From assembly GCA_045649505.1 (NCBI GenBank), contig JAZRQA010000066.1, forward strand, positions 1 to 10,652: DNA of 10,652 nucleotides, written 5' to 3'. A program made the position numbers and the translations under genes. This DNA is from SIG587 sp045649505 (GTDB taxonomy: Bacteria > Bacillota > Clostridia > Oscillospirales > Acutalibacteraceae). Below are positions 6,609 to 10,652 of this stretch, piece after piece (the stretch's first letter is position 1; each line of letters starts with the position of its first letter). The notes below the pieces were generated by a model that was not told the origin of the DNA, made no database searches, and was given only the letters and a program-made list of their open reading frames with translations.

Positions 6609-6806
6609 ATGAAGGTTATTTTTAATCCTGATAAACAAGTGGTCAAAACCGTAAAGGAGGGGCTTAAGCGCACGGGTGGATATTGTCCCTGTAAGCTTGG
6701 TCGCACCGAGGAATTTAAGTGCATGTGCAAAGAATTTCGTGACCAAATAAAGGACCCTGATTTTGAAGGCTTTTGCCATTGTATGCTATATTATAAGGAG
6801 AAATAA
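6609..6806 (+). CDS. Ferredoxin:thioredoxin reductase catalytic-chain-like protein
   Basis: A 65-residue protein with six cysteines in three CxC motifs: CPC (26-28), CMC (38-40) and CHC (56-58). The first and last match the ferredoxin:thioredoxin reductase catalytic subunit, where they carry a [4Fe-4S] cluster and the active disulfide. Such enzymes pass electrons from ferredoxin to thioredoxin. The distance between the outer motifs (27 residues) equals that of the classical enzyme (CPC-X16-CPC-X8-CHC), but the middle pair sits about seven residues earlier (X9, then X15). The protein is shorter than plant or cyanobacterial chains and no variable subunit is nearby. Its stop is two bases before the start of the thioredoxin gene, so the two are almost surely coupled partners. 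The ribosome site is GTGAGGA at 6592-6598. Confidence 0.85.
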   Translation: MKVIFNPDKQVVKTVKEGLKRTGGYCPCKLGRTEEFKCMCKEFRDQIKDPDFEGFCHCMLYYKEK

Positions 6807-6808
6807 AT

Positions 6809-7129
6809 ATGTCGGAAATTATATTAACTTCTCAAAATTTTCAGCAGGAGGTTTTAGATAGTAATGTTCCCGTACTGGTAGATTTTTGGGCTACCTGGTG
6901 CGGACCGTGCAAAATGCTCGCACCTATTGTTGAAGAAATTGCCGAGGAGTATGAAGGCAAACTCAAGGTTTGCAAGGTCAATGTAGATGATGAGGGCGTT
7001 CTCGCTGCTAAATTCGGTATTATGAGTATACCCACTGTCATCTTTTTTAAGGACGGAGCTATTGCAGAAAGCTTTATAGGCTACCGCTCAAAGACTGATA
7101 TAGAAGAAATAATAGCACAACTTGTATAG
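6809..7129 (+). CDS. trxA: Thioredoxin
   Basis: A complete 106-residue thioredoxin, the small cytoplasmic dithiol protein that reduces disulfides in other proteins. The active site is WCGPC (30-34), with the buried aspartate at D25 and the cis-proline in SIPT (P75), all standard. There is no signal peptide. AAGGAG (6795-6800), lying inside the end of the upstream gene, is 8 bases before the ATG. The tight pairing with the FTR-like gene suggests that it is reduced by ferredoxin through that protein and not by an NADPH-dependent TrxB; no trxB is seen here. Confidence 0.95.
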   Translation: MSEIILTSQNFQQEVLDSNVPVLVDFWATWCGPCKMLAPIVEEIAEEYEGKLKVCKVNVDDEGVLAAKFGIMSIPTVIFFKDGAIAESFIGYRSKTDIEEIIAQLV

Positions 7130-7130
7130 A

Positions 7131-7168
7131 AAAAGGCTGTTGCCATTTGCAACAGCCTTTTATTTTTT
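7131..7168. terminator. Bidirectional terminator between trxA and the Lnt gene
   Basis: A perfect 13-bp stem (7131-7143 with 7149-7161) has a CATTT loop. T-rich runs follow it on both strands: TTTTATTTTTT on the plus strand and TTTTTC on the minus strand. Its right arm overlaps the stop codon of the convergent gene at 7160-7162. It can end both transcripts. Confidence 0.9.
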
Positions 7169-8602
7169 AAATAAAAATTTTAAAATTACCTTAGGACCTA
7201 AAATAAACAATACGCCGAGTGTTAGCCACCAATCACCCCATATAAGATAGGGTGTGTTTTTGGCCTGGATTTCTATATTTACCTCTAAAATTTCACTTTC
7301 ATTATGATTTATTATATCGGTCACAATACCGTTTTTTTGAATTGCAGCAGTACGGCCGTTTATACCCGATTGAATAAGCGGTCTGCCCGTCTCTGCCGCT
7401 CGGTATATACCGTGGGCTAAATGTAAATTTTTGGCAGTATCATCATCAAACCAGGAGTCGTTGGTAATTACACTAAGCAGTGACGCGCCATCATTTGCAG
7501 CATTGCGCGCCATTGCCGAAAACATACTCTCATAGCATATTAAAATTCCCATATCAGCATTTTTTGTGGATACAATATTTGCACTGTTATCGATGATAAG
7601 CCGAAACTGTCTGTCAACCACACCGTTTTCAAAAAGCGGTACCTCGCGTTTTTTCGGTGCAACTGTTTTAAGCGCCCCGTTTGAGTCAAAATGATATGCC
7701 GCTGCGTGTCCATTCAATCTGCCACCTACGATAACATCAGCCTGCGCAGTCTTGGCAATATCCGACCACTCTTTTTGTAAATATTCATCCTCATCAAAGC
7801 CGTACGGCAGAACGCTTTCGCTTACAAGAATTATATCGGGCTTAGCCTGCGCCGCCTTTTCGCATAAATCCAAGGCACGAACATATACATCACCGCGGTC
7901 CTCGCCAACAACTGTAACACCTGGTTGAACAAGTACCGCAGTTACTGTCTTTCCTGTATGACTATCCATAAAAAATACGGGTATAAGATTTATTGTGAAT
8001 ATAGTTACCGCCGCCGCAGCGCAAAAGAAGGCGCGTCGGCTTTTTAGCTTGCAAATGGTGAAAGCAAGGAATAAATTCACCGCAACTATAACGGCACTCA
8101 CAAGTAACTGCCCGCCAAAGCTTGCCCACTGTATAAATACAGGGTACTGCCATAAAGCAAGGCTAAGCCTTAAGGTAGGCCAGGCAAAAGGTCCGCTGCC
8201 TATAAACCATTCCGCCGCTGCCCAAAAAATCGGAACATATATGCACCTAAGTGCGCATTTGTTTGTTAACTTGAAACCAAGCCACAACGAAACACTCAGC
8301 GCAAGTGAATGAAGCAAACATAAAATTATATATAATAAAAGGTTAATTAAAAATGTAAGTATGGGGTCAAAACCTGGTCTTATATAAAAGGCAGGGAAGT
8401 ACCCTGTTATGCAAAGTCCAAGGCAGAAGATAAAGGCAACGCGAAATATTGTGTCATCGGCGCGTTTTATTAAGTAGGAGAATGCAGGAACGGCAAGTAC
8501 AAAAACTGCAGGACCAAAGACGGGGAATAGCAGGGTAAGTCCCATAAAGGCTCCGCTTAAAACACAGATAATATACTGCAGACTTTTTTTAATGTTCTCC
8601 AC
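7160..8602 (-). CDS. lnt: Apolipoprotein N-acyltransferase homologue (Lnt)
   Basis: About 480 residues: an N-terminal membrane domain of several helices and a C-terminal nitrilase-like domain. In E. coli Lnt adds the third acyl chain to lipoproteins at the outer face of the inner membrane. Numbered from GTG 8602, the catalytic triad is present: E262 in SESVLP, K317 in APKKREVP and C356 in ILICYES. The loop glutamate E325 (LFENG) and E358 also match, as do the NDSWF and GRPLIQSGINGRTAAI segments. The start is uncertain. GGAGG at 8606-8602 has no good ATG after it: a TTG (8608) overlaps it, GTG (8602) abuts it, and an ATT (8593) is eight bases downstream and would give MKKSLQYII. GTG is chosen conservatively. 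Lnt is mainly known from diderm bacteria, so its presence here is notable. Confidence 0.88.
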   Translation of the reverse strand: MENIKKSLQYIICVLSGAFMGLTLLFPVFGPAVFVLAVPAFSYLIKRADDTIFRVAFIFCLGLCITGYFPAFYIRPGFDPILTFLINLLLYIILCLLHSLALSVSLWLGFKLTNKCALRCIYVPIFWAAAEWFIGSGPFAWPTLRLSLALWQYPVFIQWASFGGQLLVSAVIVAVNLFLAFTICKLKSRRAFFCAAAAVTIFTINLIPVFFMDSHTGKTVTAVLVQPGVTVVGEDRGDVYVRALDLCEKAAQAKPDIILVSESVLPYGFDEDEYLQKEWSDIAKTAQADVIVGGRLNGHAAAYHFDSNGALKTVAPKKREVPLFENGVVDRQFRLIIDNSANIVSTKNADMGILICYESMFSAMARNAANDGASLLSVITNDSWFDDDTAKNLHLAHGIYRAAETGRPLIQSGINGRTAAIQKNGIVTDIINHNESEILEVNIEIQAKNTPYLIWGDWWLTLGVLFILGPKVILKFLFKK

Positions 8603-8625
8603 CTCCAAAAATTATTTATATAATC

Positions 8626-8654
8626 AGTATAACGGATTTTTGCTTATTTTTCTA
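8626..8654 (-). promoter_or_regulatory. Weak candidate promoter of the Lnt gene
   Basis: On the minus strand, TATACT (8631-8626) has TAGAAA (8654-8649) 17 bases upstream. The -35 box is poor, so the gene may also be read from the upstream operon; no strong terminator separates them. Confidence 0.35.
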
Positions 8655-8684
8655 CCCTGAATTTACAGTTTGAATTTTAAGAGT

Positions 8685-8716
8685 GCAAAAAAGCTTTTTG
8701 CTTGAGCGGCTTTTTC
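8685..8716 (-). terminator. Possible weak terminator after the DUF4097 gene
   Basis: A 7-bp stem AAAAAGC/GCTTTTT (8688-8694 with 8709-8715) with a 14-nt loop lies just after the stop. It is short and AT-rich and its T run is partly inside the stem, so read-through toward the Lnt gene is likely. Confidence 0.3.
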
Positions 8717-8719
8717 ATA

Positions 8720-9685
8720 TTAGGGTTGAATATCTATTTTAATATTTCCCGTATCTGTAATAATCTCGCATTTTCCACCAGTCAAAGTTTTGGGAACAAA
8801 AACTCTACCTGTATCGGTTTGGGTGATAAAGACCTTCTCAGAAAGCAAGCTACCCGTAACATCGCCTGTGTCGGTTTTGATAAATAACTGCGCGGCATCC
8901 GAGGAGTCAAGTTTCACATCCGCTGTTGTTCTCTCGATAGAAATCTTACCTGTAGCAAGCACATTCTTTAAGGAAATATCACCCGTGCTTCCGCTTGATA
9001 CAATATCCTTGCACGAAACATCGATCAGTTTAGTATCACCTGTGCTCACCTTTATCTTAATATCACCTTCACAGGATACAGACTGTGCACTTATTTTACC
9101 TGTTGAAACACAAAAGTCAAGCGAATTCGCGCGAATGTCTTTGGTATGTATACTACCTGTACTCGTCTTTAGTTTAATATATTCTAAAGCGCAAGCATAA
9201 TTTTCGATACTACCCGTACTTACTGCAATATCAATACTTTTAAATTTCAAATTTTTTGATATGTCAATATCACCTGTGCTGCCATTTACCAAAAGAACAC
9301 CGTATTGATCTTGTGGAATATATACCGTTATTTTTGGTGTATTAAAGGCTATACCTATATGCTCGTACCATTTCCTTGTATCAGCATTTTGAATAGTAAG
9401 TGTATCATCCGTTACCGTGACACAATGCTTTATATTTTCTTGTTCAAAACATTCAACAAAGCTTTTTGAGCCTTCAAAGGGCAATAAAACAATATCAGCA
9501 GTATCGGTTATAATTGATATATTTTTGTAGTTTTCGGTGATTTCGTAATGGTTAGTTTCGTACTTGGCGGTTTGTAATTTTGTAAAATCCCATTTAAGCA
9601 ATGTCATTACACATCCAAAAATTATACATCCAATCAATACAAGAGAGGCCCCAATAATAAGCCATATTTTTGCTTGCTTGCTCAT
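8720..9685 (-). CDS. DUF4097-type membrane-anchored beta-repeat protein
   Basis: A 321-residue protein with one membrane helix (about 7-31) and an external beta-rich domain of the DUF4097 (YvlB-like) type, whose biochemical role is not established. From residue 136 a short motif recurs, [ST/DT]TG-[DSKRN]-[IV], at 136, 156, 175, 194, 214, 233, 253 (as TTADV), 272, 291 and 311. The steps are all 19 or 20 residues, as in a ladder-like solenoid. An earlier TDTADI at 60-65 hints at a first, looser rung. ATG 9685 is preferred because AAGGAGG ends 7 bases before it; the frame is open 27 bases further but without a ribosome site. Its ATG overlaps the upstream TAA by one base (TAATG), so translation is coupled. 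Third gene of a PadR-HAAS-DUF4097 operon, probably the effector or surface part. Confidence 0.85.
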   Translation of the reverse strand: MSKQAKIWLIIGASLVLIGCIIFGCVMTLLKWDFTKLQTAKYETNHYEITENYKNISIITDTADIVLLPFEGSKSFVECFEQENIKHCVTVTDDTLTIQNADTRKWYEHIGIAFNTPKITVYIPQDQYGVLLVNGSTGDIDISKNLKFKSIDIAVSTGSIENYACALEYIKLKTSTGSIHTKDIRANSLDFCVSTGKISAQSVSCEGDIKIKVSTGDTKLIDVSCKDIVSSGSTGDISLKNVLATGKISIERTTADVKLDSSDAAQLFIKTDTGDVTGSLLSEKVFITQTDTGRVFVPKTLTGGKCEIITDTGNIKIDIQP

Positions 9686-10284
9686 TATGCTTCCTCCTTT
9701 TTCAAAAAACACTTTTTAACGCAAAAACATATCTTTTTAGTAAGCAACAAGGTGCCTTTTGTTGCCGCTGTGCATCCAAAGAACAAAAATATAGAAATTC
9801 CCACACAGGCAATACCCGCCCCAATCATAGCAGCCCCTGAGAGACCTTTGCCGCTAAAGCAAAAAACAATTCCTGCTGCAACAAATCCAAAAACGCAAGC
9901 CGCTACACAAGCAAATGTAGCCCAAAGTGAAATTAAAACAGACCACAATACCGCATAAAGTGAAAGAATTATGGCGAATGCAGCAACCAGTAAAGAAATC
10001 CAAATGGGCGAACCCAAAACTATAAGTGTAATTTCCCAAGCGTGCAGTCTTTTCTTTGGCTTCATTTTTTCTTTTACGAGCTTGGAAAGGGGAGTGTCCG
10101 CTATAATTTGTGATATAACTTTATCAACATTACCGATTTCACGAACCGCTTCCTCCTCCGATACGCCTTCTTCAAATCGGTCATCAATCATTTCACCGTA
10201 AAAAGACAAGCGTTCTTCTATATCATTATTTGGTAAGCCCATCAAACCCTCGCGTAATTGCGCAAGAAACTCAGTTTTTGTCAT
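9685..10284 (-). CDS. HAAS/DUF1700-family membrane protein
   Basis: A 199-residue protein with two parts. Residues 1-62 form the HAAS (DUF1700) helical domain, with FLAQLREGLMGLPNNDIEER, an FYGEMIDDRFEEG segment and an EEEAVREIG motif. Residues about 83-172 hold three or so membrane helices, then a basic, cysteine-containing tail. HAAS domains are known to accompany PadR regulators and are thought to pass a membrane signal to them; that role here is inferred from family and position. The first in-frame ATG (10293) abuts AAGGAGG (10300-10294); the second ATG at 10284, nine bases after it, is the better start. The gene overlaps the end of the PadR gene by 14 bases and its stop overlaps the next start, so all three genes are co-translated. 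Confidence 0.88.
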   Translation of the reverse strand: MTKTEFLAQLREGLMGLPNNDIEERLSFYGEMIDDRFEEGVSEEEAVREIGNVDKVISQIIADTPLSKLVKEKMKPKKRLHAWEITLIVLGSPIWISLLVAAFAIILSLYAVLWSVLISLWATFACVAACVFGFVAAGIVFCFSGKGLSGAAMIGAGIACVGISIFLFFGCTAATKGTLLLTKKICFCVKKCFLKKEEA

Positions 10285-10597
10285 TACCCTCATCCTCCTT
10301 AGTTACAAATTGATATATCGACATAATTTCCTTCCAATCAGCCTTAAAAGCGTCTATGCGCTTTAGTCCGTCATTAGTAATATGATAGTATTTCCTAAGT
10401 CTGCCACCGTGTTGCGCAGTGCGAATAGTTAACATTCCCGACGTTTCTAAGCGTTTTAGGATAGTGTATAAGGTTGATTCGGAAAGCTCAATATATGGCT
10501 TCATATCCTTGATTATCTTATAACCGTATGAATCTTCACTCTTAATTGCAGCTAATACGCATATATCCAAAAGTCCTCGCTTTAATTGAATATCCAT
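10271..10597 (-). CDS. PadR-family transcriptional regulator
   Basis: A 108-residue winged-helix DNA-binding protein of the short PadR type. Family features are LLDICVLAAIKSEDSYGYKI (9-28), the recognition segment SESTLYTILKRLETSGML (39-56) and the wing GGRLRKYYHITNDGLKRI (64-81). The remaining C-terminal helix is short, as in PadR subfamily 2 proteins that dimerise through it. Such proteins usually repress their own operon and nearby membrane genes until a ligand or partner relieves them. ATG 10597 is chosen because AAGGAGG (10610-10604) stands six bases before it; a longer frame upstream would run through the promoter. First gene of the operon with the HAAS and DUF4097 genes. Confidence 0.92.
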   Translation of the reverse strand: MDIQLKRGLLDICVLAAIKSEDSYGYKIIKDMKPYIELSESTLYTILKRLETSGMLTIRTAQHGGRLRKYYHITNDGLKRIDAFKADWKEIMSIYQFVTKEDEGNDKN

Positions 10598-10613
10598 ACA
10601 ATACCTCCTTTTG

Positions 10614-10651
10614 CATAATATATCATATCGCGAAGTATTATGATTTGTCAA
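10614..10651 (-). promoter_or_regulatory. PadR operon promoter with an overlapping dyad
   Basis: On the minus strand TTGACA (10651-10646), an 18-nt spacer and TATGAT (10627-10622). An inverted repeat, CATAATA (10614-10620) with TATTATG (10636-10642), 15 bases apart, spans the -10 box and most of the spacer. PadR proteins bind dyads in their own promoters, so this may be the operator; that is inference from position. Confidence 0.65.
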
Positions 10652-10652
10652 G

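Noticed and set aside
7995..8312. A 105-residue plus-strand frame
   Set aside because: It is a shadow of the membrane domain of the Lnt gene on the other strand.
8790..9200. Regular recurrence of an ACCTGT-like word, considered as a CRISPR array or DNA tandem repeat
   Set aside because: The spacing varies between 57 and 60 bases in whole codons and follows the STG/DTG protein repeat; the DNA units are not identical.

Overview
The window looks like a chromosomal piece of a low-GC, anaerobic Gram-positive bacterium of the Clostridia type, probably an uncultured gut lineage; this is inferred from style, not from a marker gene. The supporting signs are A+T-rich spacers, strong AGGAGG-type ribosome sites, near-consensus sigma-A promoters, a tandem glycine riboswitch, a PadR/HAAS/DUF4097 operon and a small iron-sulfur thioredoxin-reductase-like protein. 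No tRNA, rRNA, CRISPR array, transposase or phage gene was seen.

Left part (1-2640, plus strand): a dense chain of overlapping palindromes (3-142) is followed by a consensus promoter and a 606-residue membrane protein. That protein has three predicted membrane helices, two Rossmann-like regions and a C-terminal RyR-like domain; it is the least described gene here and the best candidate for a new sensor. After it comes a small all-helical, possibly ferritin-like protein. Its ribosome site lies inside a perfect 16-bp hairpin that ends in a T run, so the element could act as a terminator/attenuator or as a translational switch.

Centre (2679-7168): a divergent shikimate kinase homologue on the minus strand sits back to back with a plus-strand promoter. 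That promoter drives a long leader holding a two-aptamer glycine riboswitch and a terminator, then an AGCS-family sodium:alanine/glycine symporter. A second amino-acid transporter (NSS/SLC6 family) has its own promoter. It is followed, with no visible terminator, by a 65-residue ferredoxin:thioredoxin-reductase-like protein and thioredoxin, ending at a terminator shared with the convergent minus-strand gene.

Right part (7160-10652, minus strand): an apolipoprotein N-acyltransferase homologue (Lnt), which is notable in an apparent Gram-positive. Upstream of it is a three-gene operon: a PadR repressor, an HAAS/DUF1700 membrane protein and a DUF4097 protein with a very regular ten-rung repeat. 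The operon genes overlap and the PadR promoter carries a dyad that may be its own operator.

Functionally the window mixes sodium-coupled amino-acid uptake under glycine control, anaerobic thiol redox, lipoprotein maturation, and two membrane-associated signalling or envelope-response units.
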